Source: JBBREP01 sp036501845 (GTDB taxonomy: Bacteria; Actinomycetota; Acidimicrobiia; IMCC26256; PALSA-610). Taken from it: 64,000 bases of DNA. The DNA lies in NCBI GenBank assembly GCA_036501845.1, contig DASXZO010000157.1, positions 1 through 64,000 on the forward strand, given 5' to 3'. The translations under genes were made by a program, and so were the position numbers. Positions 41,844 to 50,702 of this stretch are shown here, in pieces. A model generated the notes under the pieces. It did no database searches. It was not told where the DNA came from and worked only from the letters and a program-made list of their open reading frames with translations. How positions within the stretch are numbered: the first letter of the stretch is position 1; each line of letters opens with the position of its first letter.

Positions 41844-44092
41844 CCACCCGCCCGACGGTCTCTGTGGTCATCTGTTGCTACACCGAGCAGCGCTGGTTCG
41901 ACGTGTGCGCGGCGGTCGAATCGATCACGGCGCAGCTCACCGAACGCGACGAACTGATCGTTGCCGCCGACCACGCCCCCGCTCTTGCTCAGCGGCTCCG
42001 CGAGCAGTTTCCGGCCGTGACCATCGTCGAGAACTCGGGCGCACGCGGCCTCTCGGGCGCACGCAATACCGGCATCGCCGCCGCCCGCTGCCAGATCGTG
42101 GCGTTTCTCGACGATGACGCGGTCGCAGAACCCGACTGGCTCGACGAGCTGTGCCGGCCCTACGCGCTCGACGAGGTCGTCGGCGTCGGTGGCCGCGTGG
42201 TGCCGCGCTGGGACGATGCCCGACCGTCGTGGTTCCCGCCGGAGTTCGACTGGGTGGTCGGCTGCACCTACGCGGGACATCCCGACGAGGGTCCAGTGCG
42301 CAACATGATCGGCGCCGCGATGTCACTGCGTCGCAGCGTCTTCGACCAAGTCGGCGGCTTCCACGACGACGTCGGGCGCGTCGGCGGCACACCGACGGGT
42401 TGCGAGGAGACCGAGCTCTGCATTCGCGTCACCCAGCGCGTGCCCGGCGCCATCATCTACTACGCGCCGTCGGCGATGGTGCACCACCGCGTCGGCCGCG
42501 AACGCGCCACCTTCGCCTACTTCCGCGCCCGCTGCCTCGCCGAAGGCGCGTCGAAACAACGCGTGTCGCGCATGGTCGGCGCCGGCGCGGGTCTTGCGAG
42601 CGAGCGGGCGTACACGACTCGGACACTGCCGAGCGCGGCGCTACGCGATCTCGCGCTCGCCGCGCGCGAGCGGCGCGGCGACGCGGTCGCCCGCGTGGGC
42701 GTGCGAGCCGCAGGCGTGGCGCTCGCGGCCAGCGGCCTTGTGCGCACCAAGGCGCGCGAGCGCAGGACAATGGTGCACGCGGTCGCGCAGACCCGAACGG
42801 TGCGCGAGTTCCGCCCTGCACACGTGGGCCAGGTCGAGCGAGACGCACCGGCCGACGTACCCGGCGGTCGCGCGCTCGACGGGCGACCCTACGAACGCGC
42901 CGTGCTCCTGGTGCGGGACGGCGGCCGTCCGATCGGCACGGTCGAGGTGCCCATGACGCCCGACGGCGTCGACGCGCGCAGCCTCGCGCCCCACCTTCAG
43001 CTGGTCGCATCGCCCCACTTGAATCCCACGGACGACGAGCGGGCGCCGGTGCCGAGCGCGCTCGCGTACGTCACTGTGGTGGTCGCGACGCGCGACCGGC
43101 CGGTCGAGCTCCGCCGCTGCGTGCAGTCGATCCTCGCGAGTGACTACCCGCGCTTCGACATCCTGATCGTCGACAACTCGCCCACGCCAGGCTCGGCCGA
43201 ACAGATTGCCGCGCTCACCACGAGCCCCGAGCACGCGGTGCGCAGCGTGTGGGAACCCACCGCCGGCCTGGCCCGGGCCCACAATCGCGCGTTACCACTC
43301 GTGACGAGCCCGATCGTGGCGTTCACCGACGACGACGTGGTGGTCGACACCCAATGGTTGCGCAGGCTCGTCGACGGATTCGCCGTGGCACCGCACGTGG
43401 CGTGCGTGACCGGCATGATCTTCCCGCTCGAGTTGGAGACGCCCACACAGGGTCTCGTCGAGCAGGTGATCGGCTTCAACAAGGGTTACGAGCGTCGGGT
43501 GTACAGCGCCGATCGCGGCAACCGCGACGACCCCTTGTTCCCGTTCACCGCCGGGCAGTTCGGCTCGGGCGCCAATATGGCATTCTGCACCGACGAACTG
43601 CGCGCGATCGGCGCGTTCGACGACGCGCTCGGGGCCGGCACGAAAGCTCGAGGCGGTGACGATCTCGCGGCGTTCTTCGACGTGATCGTGCACGGGCACG
43701 TACTCGTGTACGAGCCGGCGGCGATCGTGTTCCACGCGCACCATCGCGACGCAGTGGCGTTGCACAGGCAGGCCTACGGCTACGGCGCCGGCCTCACCGC
43801 GTACCTCACCAAGACCTTGCTCGACCGGCCATCTCGGGCAGCTGCACTCGCGGCCCGTGTGCCGGCGGGGTTGCGCTACGCGCTTGCCGGCGACTCGCCG
43901 AAGAACGAGCGCGCGCCCGACGACTGGCCGCGCGGCTTGGTGTGGCGCGAGCGCGCGGGCATGCTCGCCGGACCGGCCCTGTACCTCGCCAGCCGCAGGA
44001 AGATGCGGCGCGCCGGGGTGCGGCGCGCATCAGTGACCGCAACGCCGGTGCGCGTCGCGAGCGCTCCGAACCACCGGACGGCGTCGTCGTGA
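41840..44092 (+). CDS. tandem family 2 glycosyltransferase
   Basis: 750 residues with two GT-A domains. Domain 1 (about 1-240) has VSVVICCYTEQRW, ARGLSGARNTGIAAA, a metal/nucleotide site FLDDDAVAEPDW near residue 92, and GCEETELCIRV. A linker of about 160 residues has basic patches. Domain 2 (about 410-680) has VTVVVATRDRPVELRRCV, AGLARAHNRALPL, FTDDDVVVDTQW near residue 497 and GGDDLAAFFDV. Both sites look intact, so it may add two sugars in sequence or polymerise a disaccharide. The ATG at 41840 overlaps the 52-residue frame; the stop overlaps GTG of the deacetylase gene (GTGA). Confidence 0.87.
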   Translation: MTTRPTVSVVICCYTEQRWFDVCAAVESITAQLTERDELIVAADHAPALAQRLREQFPAVTIVENSGARGLSGARNTGIAAARCQIVAFLDDDAVAEPDWLDELCRPYALDEVVGVGGRVVPRWDDARPSWFPPEFDWVVGCTYAGHPDEGPVRNMIGAAMSLRRSVFDQVGGFHDDVGRVGGTPTGCEETELCIRVTQRVPGAIIYYAPSAMVHHRVGRERATFAYFRARCLAEGASKQRVSRMVGAGAGLASERAYTTRTLPSAALRDLALAARERRGDAVARVGVRAAGVALAASGLVRTKARERRTMVHAVAQTRTVREFRPAHVGQVERDAPADVPGGRALDGRPYERAVLLVRDGGRPIGTVEVPMTPDGVDARSLAPHLQLVASPHLNPTDDERAPVPSALAYVTVVVATRDRPVELRRCVQSILASDYPRFDILIVDNSPTPGSAEQIAALTTSPEHAVRSVWEPTAGLARAHNRALPLVTSPIVAFTDDDVVVDTQWLRRLVDGFAVAPHVACVTGMIFPLELETPTQGLVEQVIGFNKGYERRVYSADRGNRDDPLFPFTAGQFGSGANMAFCTDELRAIGAFDDALGAGTKARGGDDLAAFFDVIVHGHVLVYEPAAIVFHAHHRDAVALHRQAYGYGAGLTAYLTKTLLDRPSRAAALAARVPAGLRYALAGDSPKNERAPDDWPRGLVWRERAGMLAGPALYLASRRKMRRAGVRRASVTATPVRVASAPNHRTASS

Positions 44093-44907
44093 CTGCTGCG
44101 GCCACGGTTCCGATCCTGCTCTATCACTCGGTGTGCGACAACCCGCCGCCGCGCCTGCAGCGCTGGACCACGTCGCCGGCTCGGTTCCGTGAACACCTCC
44201 AATTCCTCGCCGACGAGGGTTACCAAACCCTCACCGTGAGCGACTACGTGGCGCGCCTTCGCTCGGGCGCGTCACCCCTCGACAGCGTCGCGGTCGTCAC
44301 CTTCGACGACGGCTACGCCGACTTCGCCGACGGGGCGTTGCCCGCGCTCGTCGACACGGCGACCGCGTGCACGCTCTACCTGTCCACGGCATACATGGGC
44401 GCCACCAGCAGCTGGCTCGGCGACGGCGGCGCGCACCCGATGCTCACGTGGGACGCGGCCGCCGACGTCGCCGCGGCCGGAGTGGAGATCGGCGCGCACG
44501 CGCACCACCACCTCCCGCTCGACGAGCTTCCTGCTCGCGACGCCCGTAACGAGATCATCCGGAGCAAGTGCGAGATCGAGCAGCACTTGGGCCGCACCAT
44601 CGAGTCGTTCGCCTACCCGCACGGCTACCACGGGCCGACCGTGAAGGCCATCGTGCGTCACGCCGGCTTCACGAACGCATGCGGCGTGAAGAACGCGTTG
44701 AGCGGAGCGGGCGACGACGAATTCGGCCTCGCCCGCGTGATGCTCGAAGGTGACGTGAGCGCCACGCAGTTGCGCGCGCTGCTCGCCGGCCTCCAGCGCG
44801 CACCCGAGCGCGAGCGCCTCGACACCACGCTGTGGCGGGTATACCGCCGAACACGCGCTCGCGTCCGGCGCGAATCGCGCCGCACAACCACTGTCACCGC
44901 GCCATGA
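44089..44907 (+). CDS. polysaccharide deacetylase (CE4/NodB-like)
   Basis: 272 residues. N-terminal VPILLYHSVCDNPP is the usual lead-in for this family. The NodB domain has TFDDGYADF near residue 71, giving the catalytic Asp and the metal Asp. The metal His motif IGAHAHHHLPLDE near 138 is a HAxxH variant of HSxxH. FAYPHGYHG is the third motif, where FAYPxG is usual. No signal peptide is visible, so it may act at the cytoplasmic face on a lipid-linked precursor. The C terminus is very basic. It starts at GTG 44089 and is coupled on both sides (GTGA and ATGA). Confidence 0.88.
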   Translation: MTAAATVPILLYHSVCDNPPPRLQRWTTSPARFREHLQFLADEGYQTLTVSDYVARLRSGASPLDSVAVVTFDDGYADFADGALPALVDTATACTLYLSTAYMGATSSWLGDGGAHPMLTWDAAADVAAAGVEIGAHAHHHLPLDELPARDARNEIIRSKCEIEQHLGRTIESFAYPHGYHGPTVKAIVRHAGFTNACGVKNALSGAGDDEFGLARVMLEGDVSATQLRALLAGLQRAPERERLDTTLWRVYRRTRARVRRESRRTTTVTAP

Positions 44908-47900
44908 CCGTCGACGCGCCGGCACCGCTCGCACGCATGCGGTCGGATCGCGTCGATCGGGTGGTCGCCCACCTGCGCGAGCCGCTGCAGCGCAACAGCT
45001 ACGCGCTGGTTGCGAACACCCTGACCACGTCGGTGCTCGGGCTTGCGTATTGGACGATCGCGGCGCGCGAGTACGGCGCCGATACGGCCACCGTCGGACG
45101 GAACACCGCGCTCATCTCGATGATGATGTTCCTCACGAACCTGGCGAGCCTGAACTTCACCGACGTGCTCAACCGGTTCGTGCCCGTCGCGGGATCGCGT
45201 GCCCGGCGGCTCGTAGAAACGTCGTATCTCATCGCGGTGAGCCTCGGCGGAGTGGCCGCGACCACGTTCGTCCTCGGTCGCAAATGGTGGACGCCCTGGC
45301 TCGACACGACACTGCACGGCGCCTGGCTCGATGCCCTGTTCGTGGTGGCCGTGATGATGTGGGTGGTCTTCGTACTGCAAGATGCCGTGCTCATCGGCCT
45401 GCGCGAAACCATCTTCGTGTTCTTCGAGAACACCACGTTCGGCGTGGTGAAGATCGCGCTCCTGCTCGTGTTCGCCACACTCGCCCGGGCCAGCGGCATC
45501 TTCCTCTCCTGGACCGTGCCGCTCATCGCCATCGTGCTCGTGGTGAACAGCACGATCTTCCGCAAGTTCCTGCCTCGCTACAGCAGGGAGTTCCGCGGCG
45601 AGCCCGAACCGTTCGACCGAAGGATCATCGGCCGTTTCATCGGAGCCGACTATGTGGCGTCCGTGGCGGGCACGACCGCGACATCGCTCATGCCGCTCAT
45701 CGTGCTTGCCATGCTCGGTGCGAGTGCGAGCGCGTACGTGTTCTTCGCCTGGACGATCTCGTACACGTTGTATCTCATCAGCCGCAACGTGGGCATGGCG
45801 CTCACCACGGAGGGCGCGTCCGACCCCGAGAACCTCGACCGCTACACCCGGGCCGCCCTCACCACCTCGGCGCGCATCGTGGTTCCGCTCTCGGTGGCAG
45901 TCGCGATCGGCGCCCGTTGGCTTCCGTTGGTGTTCGGCAAGAAGTACGCCGCGAACTCCGTCGGACTGCTCGCCCTGTTCGCACTCTCGGCCATCCCGGC
46001 AATCGTCCCCACGACCGTTGCCAGCGTGGCGCGGGTGCAACGCCGGCTCAAGACACTCGTGCTGGTGAGCGTGCTCAGCACGCTTCCGGCGCTCGCGCTG
46101 ATCCCGCTGTTCACCCACTGGATCGGTATTGCCGGCTCGGGCCTCGCCTGGCTGGTGGTGCAGTCGGTGGCCGCGATCGTGCTGCTCACCGGCGAGCTCG
46201 CACACATCTGGCGCCGCCCACGTCGGGCACGGCTCAGCCCGACCGCAGGGCTCCTGTTCGCACCCGCCCAGCAACTCGCCGCGGTGAGTCGAAACGGCAA
46301 CGGCAACGGCAACGAGACGTCGAGCGACGCCGCGTACTACGTGCGACTCGAGGCTGCGCCCCAACCACAGGCGGCAAGCGGAGCAGCCGAGGAGCGAGGA
46401 ACGAGCGAAATCGGTGCGGAGCGCGCCGGCGAGCGCAGCGAGCGTCCCGACGCCCCTCGGGGCGCGAGCACAGCGAGCGGGGGTACGGGTGCGGAGCGCG
46501 CCGGCGAGCGCAGCGAGCGTCCAGACGCCCCACGGGACGCGAGGCGCAAGCCGAGCGGGGGTGGAGTCTGGCCCGCAAGCACGTTGGGCGCCGGCTTGGT
46601 GCTCTGGTTGCTCACGCTCGCGTGGGTGCACACCACCACACTCGGGAGCTACGGGCTCGTATCGAACCTGCCGGTGGTGTACTTCGCCGGCATCGCAGTG
46701 GTGGCCGCGAGCTTCGTGGTCGCGCTCGTGCGTGGCGCGCGGCCATGGCTGCTCGCGGCACACGGCGTGTTGCTGCTGCTCATGCTCCACGCCACGCCCT
46801 CGATCACCTACGCCGAGCTGCGCTACGCATGGGCGTGGAAGCACGTCGGCGTGATCGACATGCTGCAACACGGCCATGTGCTCACCGGCGGCACGGCCGT
46901 ACTCGACATCTACCAGCACTGGGCCGGATTCTTCGCCGCGGCGACCACGCTCGTGAGCGTCAGCGGCGTGAAGAGCGCGGTCTCGTTCGCCGGATGGGGG
47001 CCGCCCTTCTTCGCCATCCTCGACGCCGCGTTGCTCGCGGTGGCGCTGCGCGGTCTCACCGACGATCGCCGGCGCATCGCGCTCGCGGTGTGGATCTTCA
47101 TGATCGGCAACTGGGTGGGTCAGGAGTACTTCTCACCCCAGGCCTTCGGCTTCGCCCTCTACCTCGCCATCATGGCGATCGTCCTGCGTTGGTACCAGCG
47201 CCCGCCGGCACTCACCGAGCGGTTCCGCGCTCGCACGCTCGCCCCCGTCGAAGCCGAGGTTGCGCCCACCCGCGGCGTCGCGCCGCAGCGACGCGCCGTC
47301 GCCGTGATCCTGATCGTGCTGATGGTCGCCACCACCACCAGTCACCCGCTCACGCCGATCGTCGCGTGCTTCAGCCTCGGCGCGCTCCTTGCCTTCCGCG
47401 CCCTGGATCGGCGCTGGCCGCTCGTGGCGATGGTGTCGATCACCGTGCTCTGGCTCGTGACCGGCGCGTGGAGCTTCACCTATTCGAACATCTCCAGCTT
47501 GGTCAGCCAGTTCGGCCGACTCGACAGCAACGTCAACTCGAACCTCGCTTCGTTCGGCAATCTCAGCCCCGCGCAGCATGTCGTTGCCGACATGGGACGG
47601 CTGGTGGTGGCGCTCGTTGCGCTGCTCGCGCTCGCAGGTTTCGCCCGCCGCGTGCGGCACGGTTACGTCGACCGCGCCGCGCTCGCACTCTGTGTGGCGC
47701 CCGCGCTGCTGCTGGCCGCGGGTGCGTACGGCGGCGAAGCGATCCTGCGGTCGTATCTGTTCACACTGCCCTTCGCGGCGTTCCTCGCGGCCGGGCTGTT
47801 CTTCCCGTCGAAGGAGGCTCACCGCTCGTGGGCCAACACGCTCGCGATCGGCGCGATCACCTGCGCACTGATCGTCGGAACGCTGTTCGCGTATTACGGC

Positions 47901-48344
47901 AAGGACGCGTGGTCCGACTTCACGCCCGGTGAGGTGCGCGCGGCCAGCATCGTGTTCTCCTCGGCGCCACCGCATTCGCTGCTGATCGACGGCACACTCG
48001 AGTACCCGACGCAGTTCGAGAACGTCAACAACATCACCTACGTCACGATCGGCACCGAGCCGCCCGGCTCGGTGAAGCAGGTGCTGGCCGATCCGGTGAA
48101 CGTGCTCAGCTCGTGGATGTCAGATCCCCGCTACTCGCAGGGATACCTGATCATCACCAAGTCGCAGATCGCTGAGATCGACGCGACTGGCCAACTCCCG
48201 CGCGGGTCGCTCCAGCGCATCGAGCGGCTTTTGGTCGCTTCGCCGAAGATCAAGGTGCTCTACCACGATCGAGACGCGCTCCTCGTGACGGTTGCGCGCC
48301 CGGCGAGCCCGGCGAAGGCCGCGGCCGCGAAGGGCTCGCGATGA
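44904..48344 (+). CDS. fusion of a Wzx/MATE-type flippase with a polytopic glycosyltransferase-like domain
   Basis: 1146 residues. The N-terminal part (about 1-470) has a dozen or more membrane helices and resembles O-antigen/teichoic acid flippases (NSYALVANTLTTSVLGLAYW, then LNRFVPVAGS). A polar linker (about 470-560) holds two copies of a 25-residue repeat (residues 504-553). A second polytopic part (about 560-1000) has many helices with the loop DMLQHGHVLTGG..IYQHWAGFFAA, reminiscent of GT-C membrane glycosyltransferases. A soluble C terminus follows (about 1005-1146; PPHSLLIDGTLEYPTQFENV). The DNA repeat lies at 46413-46562. It is coupled to both neighbours by ATGA. It probably flips and modifies the cluster's lipid-linked glycan. 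The fusion is unusual. Confidence 0.78.
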   Translation: MTVDAPAPLARMRSDRVDRVVAHLREPLQRNSYALVANTLTTSVLGLAYWTIAAREYGADTATVGRNTALISMMMFLTNLASLNFTDVLNRFVPVAGSRARRLVETSYLIAVSLGGVAATTFVLGRKWWTPWLDTTLHGAWLDALFVVAVMMWVVFVLQDAVLIGLRETIFVFFENTTFGVVKIALLLVFATLARASGIFLSWTVPLIAIVLVVNSTIFRKFLPRYSREFRGEPEPFDRRIIGRFIGADYVASVAGTTATSLMPLIVLAMLGASASAYVFFAWTISYTLYLISRNVGMALTTEGASDPENLDRYTRAALTTSARIVVPLSVAVAIGARWLPLVFGKKYAANSVGLLALFALSAIPAIVPTTVASVARVQRRLKTLVLVSVLSTLPALALIPLFTHWIGIAGSGLAWLVVQSVAAIVLLTGELAHIWRRPRRARLSPTAGLLFAPAQQLAAVSRNGNGNGNETSSDAAYYVRLEAAPQPQAASGAAEERGTSEIGAERAGERSERPDAPRGASTASGGTGAERAGERSERPDAPRDARRKPSGGGVWPASTLGAGLVLWLLTLAWVHTTTLGSYGLVSNLPVVYFAGIAVVAASFVVALVRGARPWLLAAHGVLLLLMLHATPSITYAELRYAWAWKHVGVIDMLQHGHVLTGGTAVLDIYQHWAGFFAAATTLVSVSGVKSAVSFAGWGPPFFAILDAALLAVALRGLTDDRRRIALAVWIFMIGNWVGQEYFSPQAFGFALYLAIMAIVLRWYQRPPALTERFRARTLAPVEAEVAPTRGVAPQRRAVAVILIVLMVATTTSHPLTPIVACFSLGALLAFRALDRRWPLVAMVSITVLWLVTGAWSFTYSNISSLVSQFGRLDSNVNSNLASFGNLSPAQHVVADMGRLVVALVALLALAGFARRVRHGYVDRAALALCVAPALLLAAGAYGGEAILRSYLFTLPFAAFLAAGLFFPSKEAHRSWANTLAIGAITCALIVGTLFAYYGKDAWSDFTPGEVRAASIVFSSAPPHSLLIDGTLEYPTQFENVNNITYVTIGTEPPGSVKQVLADPVNVLSSWMSDPRYSQGYLIITKSQIAEIDATGQLPRGSLQRIERLLVASPKIKVLYHDRDALLVTVARPASPAKAAAAKGSR
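46413..46562. repeat. two tandem 75-bp copies within the linker of the flippase fusion
   Basis: Copy 1 starts at 46413 and copy 2 at 46488, a 75-base period that keeps the frame and yields the repeat GAERAGERSERPDAPR twice. The first 45 bases are nearly identical and the tails diverge. The gagcgcagcgagcg core resembles GC-rich dispersed repeats, such as the loop of the inverted repeat at 8886-8933. Confidence 0.75.
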
Positions 48345-50050
48345 CCACCGCGCGCGCCATCGTGGGCTGGACGGTGCTCTCCCTGCTGTTCGCCGTGATC
48401 TTGCCCGGCAACCCGCTCACGTTCACGTTCGTGCTGGTGTTCCTGCTCGCGTGCCCTGGCATCGCGATCAGCGGACGGCTCGGGCTCGCCGACCGGGCGT
48501 TCAGCGCGCTCCTGCTGGTGAGTGGCAGCCTCGCGCTCGATGCGCTGGTTGCCGGCGGGCTCGTCACGCTGCACGTGTACACGGGCACGCGCGCCATCGT
48601 CATCCTCGCGGCCCTGGCAATCGCCGGCGCGATCTTCCGCCGGCCGGTACCTGCAGTGACCGGCCACACGATCACCCGACGGCGCCACCGCCCAGCGAGC
48701 GGCGGCGACGCCCTCGACTTCGACCGCTCGATGCCCGTGCTCCTCGTACGGGTCGGCCACTACCCCGTGTACCACGGCGGCGTGTGCGCGATCCGCAGCT
48801 TCGGGCGCGCCGGCATACCAGTGCACGCCATCGTCGAGGACCGCCTCACTCCCGCCGCGGCGTCGCGCTACCTCGAGTCGGCACGTGTGTGGCCCACCAC
48901 CGGAGCCGAACCTGCGGAGCTCCTCGTGGAGGGTCTGTGCCGCATCGGCACCGAGCTCGGCACTCGCGCGCTCGCGATCCCCACCGACGACGAGTCTGCG
49001 GTGCTCCTTGCCGAACACGGTGATGCGTTGCGCGAGCACTTCCTCTATCCCGACATCGACCCGGTGTTGCCGCGGCGCCTCGCGAGCAAGGAGAACCTGC
49101 ACATCATGTGCAGTGGCTACGGGATCCCGCAGCCCGAGGCCTGCTTCCCCCGGACCTTCGAAGACGTCGTCGCCTTCGCCGCGCACGCTCGATTCCCCGT
49201 GGTGGTGAAGAACGTGGCGCCGTTCGCCCGGTTGCACCAGAAAGCGGTCGGAGGCACCACAGTGGTGCGTGACCCCGAGGCCCTGATCGCGTTGGCGGCC
49301 ACGTTCCCCTCGCCGCGGAGCGCGATGTTCCAGGAGTACATCCCGCGCGAGGTCGCCGAGGACTGGATCTTCCAGACCTATTGCGACGGCAACTACAACG
49401 CACTCGTTCCGTTCACGGGCATCAAGTTGCGATCGTGGCCACCGCACGCCGGCGTCACCACCTACGCGCGCGCAGTTCCCAACGAGGAGCTCGAGGCGCT
49501 GTCCGTGAACTTCTGTCGCGACATCGGATACCGCGGCGTGTGCGACCTCGACTGGCGGTTCGACCGTCGCGACGGCCGCTACAAGCTCGTCGACTTCAAT
49601 CCCCGACCCGGCGCGCAGTTCGAGTTGTTCGCCACCGAGGCGGGCGTCGACGTCGTACGAGCGATGCACCTCGATCTCACCGGTCGTTCGGTGCCCCCGG
49701 CACCGGTCGTGCGCAACAGCATCCGCGTCGAGCATCTCGACCTCCCGTCGGCGGTCGCGTACCGAGGGCGCCACGAACCGGTTCCCGACGGCCTCGACGT
49801 GCGCGGGCACGCCGCGCCGGTGTGGGTGGCGTCCGACGATCCGCTCCCGGTGTTCGTGATGCTGGTGCGCGTGATGGGCCCCGCGCTTCGCCGCGCCGCA
49901 ACGAGCGTCTTCCATCGACGGTCGCGCACGCACGCGCACGCTGGCCCGCAGACCGCGCGAGACGACGCGACGACCGACTCCGACCCGGGCAGCGATGCCG
50001 ATTCGGGGACGGAGACCGAGACGGAGACGGAGACCGGCGCGAAGGTGTAG
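48341..50050 (+). CDS. membrane-anchored ATP-grasp ligase
   Basis: 569 residues. Four hydrophobic segments occupy about residues 8-98 (GWTVLSLLFAVILPGN, LTFTFVLVFLLAC and others). An ATP-grasp protein of the carbamoyl-phosphate-synthase-like/D-Ala ligase type follows (about 128-470). Motifs are VLLVRVGHYPVYHGGVCAIRSFG, FPVVVKNVAPFARLHQKAVGGT (ATP-binding Lys), MFQEYIPREVAEDWIF and the metal-binding LVDFNPRPGAQFELFA. It would form an amide or peptide bond on a glycan or lipid substrate at the membrane. The C-terminal tail ends in an acidic Thr-Glu repeat. The ATG at 48341 overlaps the preceding stop. It is the last gene of the cluster before the acquired island. Confidence 0.83.
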   Translation: MTTARAIVGWTVLSLLFAVILPGNPLTFTFVLVFLLACPGIAISGRLGLADRAFSALLLVSGSLALDALVAGGLVTLHVYTGTRAIVILAALAIAGAIFRRPVPAVTGHTITRRRHRPASGGDALDFDRSMPVLLVRVGHYPVYHGGVCAIRSFGRAGIPVHAIVEDRLTPAAASRYLESARVWPTTGAEPAELLVEGLCRIGTELGTRALAIPTDDESAVLLAEHGDALREHFLYPDIDPVLPRRLASKENLHIMCSGYGIPQPEACFPRTFEDVVAFAAHARFPVVVKNVAPFARLHQKAVGGTTVVRDPEALIALAATFPSPRSAMFQEYIPREVAEDWIFQTYCDGNYNALVPFTGIKLRSWPPHAGVTTYARAVPNEELEALSVNFCRDIGYRGVCDLDWRFDRRDGRYKLVDFNPRPGAQFELFATEAGVDVVRAMHLDLTGRSVPPAPVVRNSIRVEHLDLPSAVAYRGRHEPVPDGLDVRGHAAPVWVASDDPLPVFVMLVRVMGPALRRAATSVFHRRSRTHAHAGPQTARDDATTDSDPGSDADSGTETETETETGAKV

Positions 50051-50052
50051 CG

Positions 50053-50089
50053 CTAGGAGGGTCTAGCGAAACGGCTAGCGAAACTCGCC
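50053..50089 (+). repeat. left inverted repeat of the 3.2-kb island
   Basis: ctaggagggtctagcgaaac at 50053-50072 is followed by a partial duplication and then ...ctagcgaaactcgcc up to 50089. Its reverse complement lies at 53260-53284. The first 14 bases are themselves ctag-gagggt-ctag. Confidence 0.75.
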
Positions 50090-50164
50090 GGTTTGGGCGA
50101 GGGTCGAGCGTCGGCCCAGCGCACCCGCCGAGTCAAGTGCATCTCATCGTGCGACAATGTCGCC

Positions 50165-50665
50165 GTGGGATCGCGGACGCTGGTGGTCGCTGGGCTGTTC
50201 GTGATGAGTGTGGCGACCGGATGCGCGAGCGATTCTGGCACCACTACAACCACGGTGGTGAAGACGCCAGCGAGCGGGACTAGCCGGGACAACCCCGTGC
50301 CTCCACCTACGGGTGCACAGACGCGGGCAGTCGCTCGGAGCATCGACCGGAACGTCGCTGAGGTCGCGCGCCTGCTCCCAGCCGGAAGCACGCGCCTTGG
50401 GCGCAGCACGACGCACGGTGTCCGGTACCGCGTGCCGGGGCTCACGAAGCAACTCGTGATCGACATATGGCATCGGGAGGCGGCTCTGCCGAATGTCTAC
50501 CGGCTCCTCGGAATTAGCGAGTACAAGGAACCCGGTGGTCCGCTCGTCGTCGCAAACGCCGAGATCACCCAACCGGATGGACTCGCCTGTACCTACATCG
50601 TGCAGGTGATGTGGCGCGAGACGATGCCGAACGTCGTGGAGATCCGCTCCAACTGTCAGGACTGA
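50165..50665 (+). CDS. small lipoprotein of unknown function
   Basis: 166 residues from GTG 50165 (the frame is open from 50093). The N terminus is a lipoprotein signal: VGSRTLVVAGLFVMSVATGC, with Cys in a lipobox ATGC, then a Thr-rich linker TTTTTVV. The mature part (about 110 residues) has no motif I recognise; it has Cys residues near the C terminus (LACTYIV, SNCQD) that may pair. It is the only plus-strand gene of the island and is divergent from none of its genes, since PIN and partner are convergent with it. Confidence 0.6.
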   Translation: MGSRTLVVAGLFVMSVATGCASDSGTTTTTVVKTPASGTSRDNPVPPPTGAQTRAVARSIDRNVAEVARLLPAGSTRLGRSTTHGVRYRVPGLTKQLVIDIWHREAALPNVYRLLGISEYKEPGGPLVVANAEITQPDGLACTYIVQVMWRETMPNVVEIRSNCQD

Positions 50666-50702
50666 CGCTCGAATAAACCTGGCGGCGGTGGCGTTGCACG
50701 GC

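Noticed and set aside
44658..46919. A 753-codon antisense open frame across the deacetylase and flippase genes.
   Set aside because: It is low-complexity, rich in His, Arg, Glu and Gly, with no domain. Long antisense frames are expected in high-GC coding DNA; the plus-strand genes have clear domains.
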